NCBI GenBank assembly: GCA_965178125.1 | Contig: OZ237763.1 | Coordinates: forward strand, 744,001 to 808,000 | Length of the DNA stretch: 64,000 bases | DNA from: Bilabrum cf. latius | Lineage: Eukaryota; Bigyra: Bicosoecida; Bigyra; Bicosoecida | Direction: 5' to 3' | In this document: piece by piece, positions 42,644 to 54,643 of the stretch | Layout: every line of letters starts with the position of its first letter | How positions within the stretch are numbered: position 1 is the first letter of the stretch | Translations under genes and position numbers: made by a program | Notes under the pieces: generated by a model | Told to the model about the DNA's origin: nothing | What the model saw: only the letters and a program-made list of their open reading frames with translations | Database searches by the model: none

Positions 42644-45600
42644 ATGGAGGACGGTTCCATCACTTCTGTCGTAGCCAGCTCCGAATCAGGGCTTGCCAAG
42701 AAACCACTCAGAATAGCCAGCACTAACGCACGTTGCAGGACGAGGGACCCCCTGCTGTAGAGTTCTGCCCTTTTGCGCAATCTAGAGCGCGGTTTGTCCC
42801 AGAGCTCGCAACAAAAGCATCGACTGTCCCAATCGTAGGTAGCAAACAGGAGACAATTGGGTTGGCAAGCCCAGGACCAGCTGCGACATTCCCCAGCGGT
42901 AGGCCGTCGAAGTCTGGAAGCAACATCGGGTATAGAGGCAAACTCCGAGTCACTGTCCCCGTCCAGCGGAATTTAGCCAGGTCGCACTGTGTGCGGTTTT
43001 CCCGAGGCTGGCACAGCTGGCCAAACACACATCCGTCAGTGGCAGAAATCTTCGCATACCCCCAACAATGAAGTCGATGCGAGCCTTAGAAGCTAGATGC
43101 TGCATTGGTAGGGCCGCACAACTACCTCTTTCGCCATCGAAGCCCAGCCTGGCAACCCGAGCTTGGAACAGACTTGGATCGCGAACGACTTGGTATACTT
43201 GAGAGCCACCATTCGACCAGAGACAAGCGGCGTTGGCCCCATAAACGCTAATACCGCGATGGATTGCGCTGTATTGTAGGTGCGCTAGGCTATCGACATG
43301 GGATCGGATGCTGTTGCTACGTCTCGTGACAGGCGCCGGCGCGCCGATGGCTTCCTCCTCGCGGCAGACTACGATGAGGATAGAAGCTATGTGGGCAAAC
43401 TGGACGCATCTGAGGATGGCAGGGGCGCAGTGGCGCGCAGAAGCAGTGGCAGCAAATCTGCAGCTGGCCCCATGTCTCCCTCGGCGGCGGCAGCAAGCCA
43501 GGGGTAGGTCGAGAAGTACCCGGCAGCGGTGCAGCGTGCCTCCACTGCAGCCATTGAATAGGCGGAGCTAGCCAGGGAAAGTGCTGCGCAGTGGGCGAAA
43601 GAGGTGGATGGGGCAGCGCTGCAGGCGGTAGAGGCGTGCGAGCAGCTGCGCGCAGACCTGGCAAAGGCTGCTATGTGGGTGCCTCGAGGGCTGTAGGAGG
43701 AGGACGAGGAGGCGCTGCGGGGCACCTTTGCAGCGGGGCCACGGCTCGCCCTGATCGGAGCAACTGCTCTACCGCGTGGACGCTTGCATGAAAGCAGACC
43801 GAAAGGAGAGGGCCAGGCGGCCTCCTCTCAGAGCCGGGCGAGAGCAGCCAGTGGTGAGGAGGAGGTGGAAGAGGAAGAGGAAGAGGAAGAGGAAGAGGAA
43901 GAGGAAGAGGAAGAGGAAGAGGAAGAGGAAGAGGAAGGTGGGGAGGTGGGCTTACAGGAATAGACAGGGCGGTCCAGCAGCACATCAGAACAGCTTGACA
44001 TCATCACCAACTGGAAAACTCAAAGGGGGCATGCGCTTGGTGCAGACATCTCTCGCCAGGGTCCTACGGCTCACCTGCACGCCATCCGGCAAGGCGTCCT
44101 GCTCGCGTCCCAGGGCCTGTCCAGCGAGAACACGGGGATAGCCGTGCACGGCATTGCGGCGGCTCTGCAAGAACTGGCCACAGCCGAGTTGATCGCGGCC
44201 CAGCTGCTGCTGGAGGTGTGCGAGTGGAGGGCTCGGCTGGTGCTCGTGAGGGAGCTGCGGGAGGGGCAGCGGCGGGCGGAGGGCAGCGGGGAGGCGGGCC
44301 AGGAGGACGCCGAGTCGGTGGCGGGGTCCATTGCAACAGATGCAAGGGGCGGGGGCGCGAGGATGGCGCGAGGGCGCGGCATCTCCAGCGCGTGGCGGGC
44401 TGCGCTGTCGGCAAGAGTCGCTCGATTGCGCGTGGAGCTGGCTGCGGTACACGCGCGGGCAGCGGCGCACTGCGTCAGGAGGGCTCGCTTGTTCTCGCTG
44501 CTCTGCATGCAGCTGGCGGGTGCTGGCGTGAGATCCCTTACCTTGCATGCACGGGTGCTGGTGGTGGGCAGCATGGGCACAGTGCCAATCGTGGCGCTGG
44601 GCCAGTCCGCAGTGGGGGCGCGAGCCACGCAGGCGGGTCTTGCAGGGAGCGGTGCTGGGGAGCGGGCTGCGGAGGGGTCCAGCAGGACGGAGATGCGAGC
44701 TGCTCGAGAGGGCAGGATGTGGCTGATCGACCCCGCGACTGGCGCCCTGTGGTCTCGACAGGCGCGTGTTGCAGCTAGGCACGCTGTCCTCGCAGCTCGT
44801 GCTCGAGGTAGCGGTGATGATGGCGCAGCCAGTGGCAGCGGCACAGCAGCCCCTCTGGATTGGTCGAGCGAGCAGCTTCACGTGTCCATCGAAGACCTCA
44901 TGCAGGGCCAGTTGACTCGCATCGAGATGCTCCCAGAACCTGTGCGGATGGACGGGAGTGCAAGCGCGCATTCGGAGGAGGGTGGCAGGGCGGCAGTTGA
45001 GGCCGCCGCTTTGCTCCAGGAAGAGGCAGATGCTTCCAGCCTCTGTCGCGACATGCTGCTCGGCGACAGCACCCTGTCTCCTGGAGATTGCAGGCTGCTT
45101 GTGAATCGGAGGAGGAGGGGGACTGGGCAAGGTCACGCGGAGCTGCAGCTGGCGATGAGTGCTGCTTCGGAGTTCTCCATGGTCGCTGCAGTAGGCGGGG
45201 CGCGGGGTCGCTCGGGTATAGTCCCCGATGCGCTGGACTCTGCAGAGGCATGTGGCCGGTACATGGACGCCCACACAGAAGGACCTAGCCTTCCCGTGGG
45301 CCGGTTGGCTCTAGTTGACCTGCAGCCGCTGGCTGTGTCCAAGCTTCGGGCCGCACTGCGGGATCTGGACTGGAGCGGGGATGGGCGCGTGGACGAGCCG
45401 GCACTGCGTGAGCTGGGCCTGGGACACGGGGCGCGGGGCAGGGTGGGGCCCAGGCTGCTGGCGTGGATCACCACCACCAAGGGTGAGTTCGGGGGCATCG
45501 TGCGAGCCATGGTCTAGGGAGCTGCAGCTGCCAGCGCCCGCGAGGACGCCATTGCGCAGGCCGTGGATCTGCCCGGCCTGATTCGCATCGTGCTGTGCCT

Positions 45601-48600
45601 GGCCACGCAGGCACCGAGAGGCTGCGCCAAGGTGCTACTGAACGCAAGAGCAATCCGACTGGTGGGTCATGCAGGCGATAGTCAAGATGCAGCAGAGCTG
45701 AGGCGGCCGTATGCTGATTTGGCCGTTTGGCTCCGCGCGCAGGATTCTGCACCAGGGGGGCATGTACCAATAGATCCAGAGGGCCCAGCGGCCTCCATTC
45801 GGAGCGGTACGGCCAATTTGGCCCAGGACGAGGTGCTGGATGCTCAGCACAGCGTGAGCATTGCTCTGTTCGGTGTTGCCCCGTCGCAGTTAGCCCATCT
45901 CCTGACCATACCTCATGCAAGTGCGCAATCAGACCCCATCGGTGAGCTAAGGACTAGCGGCCTGGCTCGCTGGTCATCGACCGGACTGGCAGCTTCACTG
46001 AAGCGAAGGGCACGTTCAAACACCGGTGATGGCAGGGATTTTACGGAAATAGCAGCTGGGTCTTCCGCCGAATCCGGACTCAGTCCCAACTCTGGAGCAG
46101 GCGCAAATGGCCAGCCCGCACCGTCCGAGGGGACCGCGATTCAGTCTAGGAGAGCAGATTCGTCAAGCAGCGCGATATCCAGCGAGTCGCACGACTCGGC
46201 CGCCAGTGATGCAACCAAAGAGCTGGCGCGCGCGGCTGCAGCCAGCCGTAGGCTGCTAATCACCGCCGGGGTGCGACCCTCGAAGGCGAAGACCATCGCG
46301 GCAAAAATGACCGCTCAGCTGGACGAGGCTGGTGTTCGCTGGCGCTCCCTAGCCGCAGATGTGCAGATAGGCACGTTTGGGTCAATCACGGTGCTGCCAG
46401 GTGGTGCGCCGCACCTTGGCTCAACCCAATCCCCTGCGCTCCTCGAGCACGTCTTGGTTCTCGAGGCGCTGAGGCCAATTGTGCCACTGGGCTCCAGCGC
46501 ACATCCAAGCGACGTGCTGCTGGGAGTTGAGACCACTGCGACCTTCCCGCGCGACCGCCGCCTGCAGCGCAACCGGCTGGAAGTGCCCGATAGCCTGGAC
46601 CGGTTTGCCTTCCAGCAACAGCCGCGTCTGACTTCCAGCTACCACGCGCCTAGAGCCTGTAGGTTTGTTATCACGCAAGCGGACGGGCAGACTTTGTTCT
46701 GCACCGCCATCGTGCTGCACGTCCCCGCCGACCCAAGGCAGCTGGTAGCACACGCCGCAAACCAGATGCGGCAGGGAGTCGCTCGGTCGCTCCAGCACAG
46801 GGGTCATGCCCCGGGCCATGCCGGTGCCACTCCGCTGGGTTCTCACTACTCCATACCCATCTGGCTGCGCCAGGCGTTGCAGCGGGGAGCCGACGCAGGG
46901 GCTGAAGGCAGGGGGGCTCGCCTGTGGCGGCCTGTGGCAGTGGTAACCACGTCTCGCTCCAGGCAGTGGGACCTGCAGAAGATGGTGTTGGCGGATGCGT
47001 CCATGATCTTGGCTGTTGCTGGCACTGCGTCGGAGCAGGCCCTGAATCCAACAGATAGTGCACGAGACGCGACGAGTGGAAGGGAGCGACAGGCCGCTGC
47101 AGCAGCCCTCGCGCTGTCTGTTGCCTGCGAGGCCGTGTGCCAGCTCCCTCTCGCCATGCATATGCCAGCCGCAGGCACCACATGGCGGCTGCGCGGGCTA
47201 TTTTCAGACATTTACATAGGGCAGGACCGCCAATCTGCGCATGCTGGTCCCCGGGACCAGACCGACAGCCTATAGCTCCCGGGCTCGCTTCGAGGCCCTG
47301 GTGGCCGGCTCGAAGACTGTGGGCTGCTGTCCGTCTCACTTGCCCCGCTCGTGCTGTACTTGCGGCCCACCGATGTGATCCTGGCGTGGCTGCTCCTGGT
47401 GTGCGAGCGCAAGGTTGTGGTGTGCGGCTCGTGCAGCGAGCATGTTGTGAGCACATGCGAAGCGCTGCTGTCGCTGCTGCACCCGCTCCGGTGGGTCGTC
47501 AGCTACGTGCCAAGCCTGCCGCCGGCCTTGATCCACATCGTAAATGCGCCTAACCCTTACTTGATCGGCTGGAATGGGTCCGCCGACGAGATTTTGCTGG
47601 AGAGTGGGTAGGACCCGCCCGCCATCCTGGACATGGACGTGGGGGAGCTGGTCATCGACACCGAGACCAAGAGCCAGTACCGATTGCCGCAGCACATTAT
47701 GAAGGGGCTAAAGAACTCGCTTGACTTTGCCGAGCCCAGGGACGCAGCGCAGAGAGCTGGACAGCAAGCAGCTCGCGCCGTGGGTGTACGTACTGAAGGC
47801 GGTAACGAGACGAGCTCTAGCAACAGGCACGGGGCCGCTCAGCTGAGTGCGCTTGGGCTCATTCGTGGGGTCCGTGCGGATAGAGGGGGCGAAAGGGGTT
47901 CTGCTGTAGCGCCAGCTTTGCTTGTAGTGGCCATCGCGAAAACTCTCTCAGCGAATGCCAAGGCATTGATATCGGCTAGACAGGCTACGACAGAGTCAGT
48001 GGCTGATCGCAAGCCGCATGAAGGTACAGGTCCCGCGGGCGCCAGCAGGCTGTGCATGTTGGCAGCAAGCACTAGCACGCGGGGGTTCAAGGCGTGCGGC
48101 CACCCGAGTGACCGCACCGTTGAGGTGCAGCAGTAGGAATCGCCACAGCAAGAGGGTCGGCCAGAAGCCACCCCGTCAGATGTGCCACCTTTGCTGAGCG
48201 CTACCCCTCCAATAGACAAGCTACCAGCCACCGAGGACGTCTTTGTGCTGCTTCCTGGAGGAGCTGCGGTGGGGCTAGGACCAGCGTCAGTCGCGGAGTC
48301 ACCGAGCCCACCTGGCGAGCTCGAACCGCACCAAGGTCGCCGCGAGGTCAGGCAGACACAGTACAGCACGGCGTGGCAGGACGACCAGCTGCTGCCGCCC
48401 TCGCTGGAGAGAGGTATCCGGTCAGGATTCTGTGCCGCCCTCCTGGCCCTGCTGTCCAAGGCCTTAGGGCACGTGAGTATCGTTGACATGGGGCGCACCG
48501 CCGCTGCGGGAGGCAACAGTGAGGAGCCGCAAGCTGGCACAGTATTCGCGCAATGCCAGCTGGCATCCGCGTAGCTGCTGGCTGCTTGCACTTCATCTGC

Positions 48601-51076
48601 GGAGCGATTTCTGTTCGAATCGGTGGCTGGCTCGCAGATGTTCATGGACATGCTGCAGGAGGCGGTGCGCCCGGCGCACAGGCCCACCACGAGGATGATG
48701 CGCAAGGCCACCATGGTAATCAGGGGTGCTCCTGGAAACGGTGCCCCCGGCGGTGCAGGAACAGGGGATCGCCCGTTGCCGGTGATGGTTGGATATGGGC
48801 GTGCCGATGGCAGGCTGGTGGCTCCGAGCAGTCCTGGCCACTCGACCGACGAGGACGACGGCGCGGTCCTTGCTGTTCTGCAGCCGTGGTTTGTCGAGCT
48901 AGTGAGGACAGCGGCACGGGGTTCCAAGCAGGCAGGTCCAGCCCCTGGCATCACCGCCCCCGGCTCGCTCCTGTCACTCCCGTGGCTCAAGGCGAGCTCG
49001 AGGTCATCTGTCATGGCTGTGAGGACCAGGCAGGACTCGCCGCAGTCTGCGGCTGAAGCGGGCGCTGTCTCGCACCAGAGACACGCCAGCCCCCTCCCAG
49101 CTGGAGCAGGGACTACGCCCAGACTCGTGGGTTCACCGGACACAGATTGCTCCTCGCCCCAGCGAGCGGGCCCAGGGACGCCAATCGCGGCTGGGTCGAT
49201 GAGTCCACCGGTCATTGACGTTGATCTGTTGGGGGCTGTGCCGGATGCGGTGCTGCAAGCCCTTGCATGGCAGCCACCCGCGACTAGTGCCGGCCAGTGG
49301 GACACTGCGAGTAAGCAACGTGGACTAGCCTCTCAACGACAGCCAGCTGGGGGATCGCAAGCGCAGGACAGCACGCTACGGTCAGCTTCGACGAGGGGCA
49401 TGCAGCTGGGACGCAGCAGCAGGCGTGCAGTGGGGTACCCGCATGGTGCGGCCGGGGCCCGTGCCCTTCGATCCACGCCGCTGCGCGCCTCCCAGTCTGC
49501 CCGCAGCGTTCTGGCAGGCAGGCACTCCGCTACCCCCACACGTCATACGGAGCTGTCTCGGTCCAGCGAAGGCGTGTTGCCTCCAGAAGCCGGGACTCCC
49601 ACGTCGCGACAGGTGCTTGCCCCTGCACCATGGACTCCAATGGCTACCGCTGGGCATGCGGCAGCTTGGTCCGAGGGTAACGATCATGAAGTGGGTCATG
49701 TAGACAGGGAGAGCAGCGGTGGCGGAGAGACCGCACCCGCTGGGGATGGAGGGGCGCCTGACCCTGACAGTGGCCCTGGAGTCGGAGCGGGGCATCAAGG
49801 AGACGCAGTGGGGGGCTCGGATGGCGGGCATGCCTCGCGCTCCATGCAGGGAGCAGGGCCCAAGATGCTTGCTCGGTCACCGAGCACGGCCCGTGTGGGC
49901 GGATCCTTCCGAGTCCTGGAAGCAGCAGCAGCAGCGGCCCCCACGGATGGCATGGGCTCCGGCGACGACGACAGCGAGGACGAAGGTGAAGACGACCACG
50001 TGATGGCGGTCGATGATCATTCGCATCTTCTGGACTGCGGACAGCGAGGTGACCCGCACCCGCACCGGCAAGGACGCGGCACAGGGCCAGCACGCACGTC
50101 AGGTGCAGCAAGGGGTGGAGCCGCTGCTGCAGAGGCGAGGCAATCGCAGCATGCCCAGGCGGCCGCAGATCAGCAAAGAAGGCACTTGCAGGTGGAGGTC
50201 TAGGCGGAGGTTGGGATGGGAGCTGGCGATAAGGGGCATGCGCGGGGCCGTTCCACCTCTGCACAGCCAAGCCAGAGCCCGGATGGAGATGCGCCCTATT
50301 TGGCACCTCACATTAGTATTGGCCATGCCCAGGCGGCAGCACTGGAGCAGTGGGAGCAAGCTGCCGTGGGGTCCACCGGGCCACTGTCCCCCGGAGAGGA
50401 AACAGCTGGAGGCCTCTCCGTGTCTGGTGCTGGTGCTGGTGCTGGTGCTGGTGCTGGTGCTGGTGCTGGTGCTAGCATTGTCGGCTGTACCGCTGGGCGC
50501 GCTGTCAGACACGTGGGAGCCAGTGCTGCCTTCGACGCGGGGCACGGGTCTGGTTCAGGGGAACTCGCCACGATCGCAGAGCAGGCAGAGGCGGGAGAGG
50601 GCGCGGGCGAGAGCGAGGGCGGTGTGGATGGCGTGCTGGGCATGGTGGCCCCGCGCACGGCCCCCAGCAGCCCCATGACGATGGCCCTGCGGCAGCTGGA
50701 GATAGGTTTCATGGAGGGCGGGCCCAGGGGAGTGGATATGGGGAGCGCTGCCACGGCCAGCTCGGCGAGCGGCAGGGGCGAGGGCAGGGGCAGGGGCAGG
50801 GGCGAGGGAGAGGATGTGGATGTGCAGGGTGACGGGAGTGGGGGCCGCACTGGGAGCGGGCCCAAGCGAGGCAGTCTTGGGATGCAAATCGGGCGGAGGC
50901 AGAGATCAGACACACAGTTCGCTGTCTCTGAAGCTGGCCGCAGCCTCAACCCCCCGGAGGAACATATGCATGGCCAGGGCATGGAGTAGAAGCAGGGCAG
51001 GACCTAGGTCTAGGTACCTGATCCGATCCGGATAGACAGCCATGGGTGCGGGGGCTCTGCTGAGCCGGGACAATGA
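42644..51076 (+). CDS. Very large DENN-domain protein (predicted Rab GEF)
   Basis: 2810 aa from ATG 42644 (MEDGSITSVVASSE) to TGA 51074-51076; about 20 TAGs and no TGA/TAA across 8.4 kb. DENN proteins activate Rab GTPases. Order: Gln/Ser-rich N-terminus, a Glu run (43868-43936), a helical region near 500-700, a degenerate EF-hand (DWSGDGRVDEPAL, about 908; the 12th position is not Glu), uDENN-like FVITQADGQTLFCTAIVLHV (about 1340), cDENN with LSVSLAPLVLYLRPTDVILAWLLL, CERKVVVCGS, ALLSLLHPLRWVVSYVPSLP and NAPNPYLIGW (about 1550-1640), then ILDMDVGELVID. TAGs at 47273 and 47609 are inside the DENN core, so the fold needs them decoded. The C-terminal 1000 residues are disordered, with an eight-unit Gly-Ala repeat. 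The start could be further upstream. Confidence 0.82.
43868..43936 (+). repeat. (GAAGAG)n repeat
   Basis: An uninterrupted run of 23 Glu codons alternating GAA and GAG in the DENN protein. Confidence 0.95.
50426..50473 (+). repeat. (GGTGCT)8 repeat
   Basis: Eight Gly-Ala units, the same hexamer and phase as the 32-unit array at 8672, in an unrelated gene. Confidence 0.95.
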
Positions 51077-51451
51077 TTCGAGATTTATGCAATGAGCTTG
51101 TACGAGGTTTTACGATCATGATGCGCGCAAGCATGCAGTAGGATAGTGTGCAGCGCTTGATCGTTCAACAGGTTGCGAAGATGAAGACAGGGCAGGGCTC
51201 AAGCGTGCTTGATCATCGCACCGTTCAACACAAGCCTAGAACGCTTCAAAACTAGCATCTTGCTTGATTAGGCTGGTCTCTAGTACTTGCGTCTGCTGTG
51301 GATCAAGGAAAAGCCGGCCTGTATCAAAAACGTGGCAGCTGGATTGTGTAGCCTATCGGTTACGCACTTTCATCCAGGCAAGAGTCTGCTGCATCTTGCC
51401 CCTGATCGTCACCTCCTTGCGAAGCAAGACTGGATTGAGTACTCTTCGGAG
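51077..51451. other. Intergenic spacer, lower GC
   Basis: 375 bp between the DENN gene and the zinc-finger gene. Contains two related direct-repeat-like segments (GCTTGATCGTTCAACA near 51156 and GCTTGATCATCGCACCGTTCAACA near 51210). Probably a 3' end plus a promoter; no RNA gene seen. Confidence 0.4.
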
Positions 51452-52759
51452 ATGTCGCAATGCAGGTCAATCTCAGACGAAGTCGTCGATCTCGGGAGCG
51501 ACGGAGACTCATGCGGGAGCAAAGGGAGCGAAAGTGAGGTGGATGCTTTAGTTGATCTTGGTATGTCTGCTGCAGCAGTTGCATTAGACTCGAGCGACAT
51601 GTCGGGCAGGTGTGCCGCAGGTGGGAAGGAGAAGGCCCGGTCTCGGCTCAAGGCTGAATCGAACGAAGCACTGCGATTTGGTGCTGCGGCCTGCTTTTCG
51701 GAAGCAGCTTGCAGCTTAATGTCGCGGACGGAGGCGCCATCATTGATGCAAGCAGGCCAAAAAGCAGGCGCAAGAGATGCTGGCAGCACCTTGGCGGGCC
51801 AGAAACGAAGCCGACCTGAGGAATGTGGGAGCGTCAGACAGCCATGCGGTAGGAGAGGGAGGACGAAGAAGAAGCGGCGGAAGGAGTCATGCAATGGTAT
51901 GCCAGTGGCCAAGTAGGAGCGCGAGAGCGGCACTGTGCCAGGATCGGTGTCAAACTTGAGGCGGTCCTTCACGATGCACAACTTGAAGCTCAAGTGCGTT
52001 GAGTGTGGGAAGGCATTCGGGCTGGCCAGCAGTCTCACGAGGCACATGTCGACTGTGCATCTGGGCGAGCGCAAGCACGAGTGTGTCGTGTGCGGGAAGG
52101 CATTCGGGGAGGCTAGCCATCTCACGAGGCACATGTTGACTGTGCATCTGGGCGAGCGCAAGCACGAGTGCGTTAAGTGTGGGAAGGCATTCGGGCTGGC
52201 CAGCAGTCTCACGAGGCACATGTCGACTGTGCATCTGGGCGAGCGCAAGCACGAGTGCGTTGAGTGTGGGAAGGCATTCGGGGAGGCTAGCCATCTCAAG
52301 ACGCACATGTCGACTGTGCATCTGGGCGAGCGCAAGCACGAGTGCGTCAAGTGTGGGAAGGCATTCGTGCTGGCCGGCAGTCTCACGAGGCACATGTCGA
52401 CTGTGCATCTGGGCGAGCGCAAGCACGAGTGCGTTGTGTGCGGGAAGGCATTCGGGGAGGCTAGCCATCTCACGAGGCACATGTTGACTGTGCATCTGGG
52501 CGAGCGCAAGCACGAGTGCGTTGTGTGCGGGAAGGCGTTCGGGCGGGCTAGCAGTCTCACGAGGCACATGTCGACTGTGCATCTGGGCGAGCGCAAGCAC
52601 GAGTGCGTTGAGTGTGGGAAGGCATTCGGGCTGGCCAGCAGTCTCACGAGGCACATGTCGACTGTGCATCTGGGCGAGCGCAAGCACGAGTGTGTCGTGT
52701 GCGGGAAGGCATTCGGGCAGGCTAGCCATCTCAACAGGCACACGTCGAGTTGCAACTAA
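51452..52759 (+). CDS. C2H2 zinc-finger protein with nine near-identical fingers
   Basis: 435 aa, ATG 51452 (MSQCRSISDEVVDLGSDGD), TAA stop at 52757-52759. The N-terminal part is acidic and Ser-rich, then Ala-rich, with a basic segment (GRRGRTKKKRRKE, about 139-151) that should act as a nuclear localisation signal. The TAG at 51914-51916 separates this from the fingers in the same frame. Nine C2H2 fingers follow, pattern C-x2-C-x12-H-x4-H, each CVxCGKAFGxASxLTRHMSTVH, joined by LGERKHE, a variant of the TGEKP linker. It is predicted to be a sequence-specific DNA-binding protein. Earlier starts in frame lack ATG. The strand-antisense frame is also open, an effect of the repeat. Confidence 0.88.
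51990..52741 (+). repeat. 84-bp zinc-finger tandem array, 9 units
   Basis: Nine 84-bp units, one finger each, nearly identical in DNA including synonymous positions, which implies recent amplification or gene conversion. Two finger types alternate (GLASSL and GEASHL). Confidence 0.95.
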
Positions 52760-52934
52760 TCGGATACTGTTGGTTCGGAATGAGTCAGGCAGGCAGCTTA
52801 GCGAGCAAGGGAGTCACGCTTCAAAATGTGTGAATGACTTGTTCTATCGATATCCCAATTTGGATTCCCAAACAGATCCCAAACGCGCGCATGCTCACGA
52901 ACCGAGTCACGACCCCTCCTCCCCCGCTGCTTGC

Positions 52935-54498
52935 TCACGAGCCCTCCTCCCCCGCTGCTCCCCCGGTGGCAGCCCCAGAGCTAGGCACTGTTCCTCCCCC
53001 CCCCTCCTGCTCCTCCTTCTTGGCAGCCTCGATCGCGAACACGAGCGCCCTGTCCACCTCCTTGGGCAAGGGGGGGAGGGCCTGCTTGGGCACAAGGAAG
53101 GTGGACAGGTCGAACAGGTCGGTGAACACCTTGTGCCGCGCCGCTGCAGACCGCAGGTAGTGGTACCCGCTGCTGCCCCCCGTGCCCATCTTGGCTCCAA
53201 GCATGCGGTGCACCATGATCGCGTGCCTCTGCCGCCACAGGGCAGACAGCTCGTCGATGTCCACTAGCAGCTGCAACAGCCGCTTCGGCTGCTACAGCAC
53301 GGGGGCATCGTGGTGCAGCATGATCAGCAGCGCCGACTTGAAGGCCTTGTAGGAGAGCCTCCTCTCGCCCGTCTCTCGCAGGGCCTCGTAGGCGGCGGGG
53401 TCGAAGAGCTGCCTGAAGTGCGCCTGCTGCTTGGCGAGGTCGGCGAGCAGCTCCTCCCGCGTCTTGTCGTCGATCGCATCGTCGCTCTTGATGTGCCGCT
53501 CGTCCTCGCTGAACATGTGCTCCAGTCCCTCGCTGTAGTACTTCCAGAAATCGAAGCGCTGCCCCGCGCTGGCCGCGATCGACTCGGCAGCCGCTCCGCC
53601 CCCGACGGCAATGGAGGCCTCCAGCTTGGCAGCAGCGTCACTCGCAGCCGTGCCACCGTCCGAAGGTTCGCCACTATCCTCTGCGGCTACCCGCTTGGGG
53701 GATGCGCACATCTCGTACTCGATCTGGTCACCGTCGCCGACTGGCTTCTTGCGCGGCTCGAACGCCTTCACTACAGGGGCACGCTACAGCCAGCCATCCA
53801 AGAGCTGCAGCAAAGATGGCTTGTCTTCTGATGCTGCGACCTTTTTGGCGTCTTCTTCTTTCAAGAACGTCTTGTAATCACGGCGGCCGTACTTCAGCCG
53901 GATGCTCTTCGGAAGCCCCAGGCGATTCTCCAGGATACGCCACTGGACCGACTAGAACCCACTTGCTGGAAAGAGAACGTCCCGAAATGTCAAGAATCCC
54001 ATCGGAGACATGGTCTCCAAGATGCTCAGCTGCTGCACGAGCACCCTCTGGATCTCGGTTACCCGGTGCAGTCTCTCGCAGATGGTCCCAATGTCCTTTT
54101 CAGGAACATGAGGCTGGCCCAGCATTTCACAAACGCTGTCAATTTCATGCAGGATCTGCTTAAACCACAACTCGTAAGTCTGCGTGGCCATAAAGGGGGT
54201 CGAAACGGCGACTATTCGAAGGATCGCTTGCACATCAAAATTCCAAAAACGAGGACAACACCGCACTATTTCTTACCTAATGAATAATGATAAACAACGT
54301 TTCATCATGAGCCTCGTTGCCAATCTGCTTGGTCACGGGGTGCTGGGCGCTCAGCACCTTGTCAAGTCCAAGGTACTCGCCGTAGTACAATGGCGACTCC
54401 AGCCGTCTCTTGTGCACCGTACTACGCCAAGCATCAGCGTCAGATGGAGCATCTGCATGATCAGCCGATGCGGTCCTTGGTGGGGTGCTCGGATCCAT
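52935..54498 (-). CDS. TDO2: Tryptophan 2,3-dioxygenase
   Basis: 488 aa, exons 54498-54277 and 54179-52935, TGA stop. This haem enzyme opens the indole ring of L-tryptophan to N-formylkynurenine, the first step of the kynurenine pathway. Matches in order: [42 protein letters not shown] (helix including the distal His), [50 protein letters not shown] (with the proximal haem-ligand His region), [13 protein letters not shown] and [14 protein letters not shown] disordered insertion of about 60 residues follows position 230. Four TAGs: 54279-54277, 53954-53952, 53786-53784, 53294-53292. Three fall where animal TDO has Gln and one where it has Glu. Length exceeds the animal enzyme (about 406) because of insertions and a Gly/Glu tail. 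Confidence 0.95.
54180..54276 (-). other. Spliceosomal intron in TDO gene, 97 nt
   Basis: Donor CATTAG|GTAAGA, acceptor CCACGCAG|ACT, phase 0. The exon ends with His-TAG and continues Thr-Tyr-Glu-Leu-Trp, restoring the invariant HQ-x-YELWFKQ motif. Both exons are then exact multiples of three. Confidence 0.92.
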
Positions 54499-54643
54499 CT
54501 TAACGAAATGAAGCACCCCACAACCTCAGACGAAGTCAAGTTGACCGAAGGTGCGGCCCACTCGTCAGGGCAGAGATTCGGCACCACTGGCAGGCACGCA
54601 GAGATTGCAAACCCAGAAAATTAGTCAGCGCTGTAGAGCCTAG

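Noticed and set aside
51990-52741. CRISPR-like array
   Set aside because: 84-bp repeats without spacers that encode zinc fingers.
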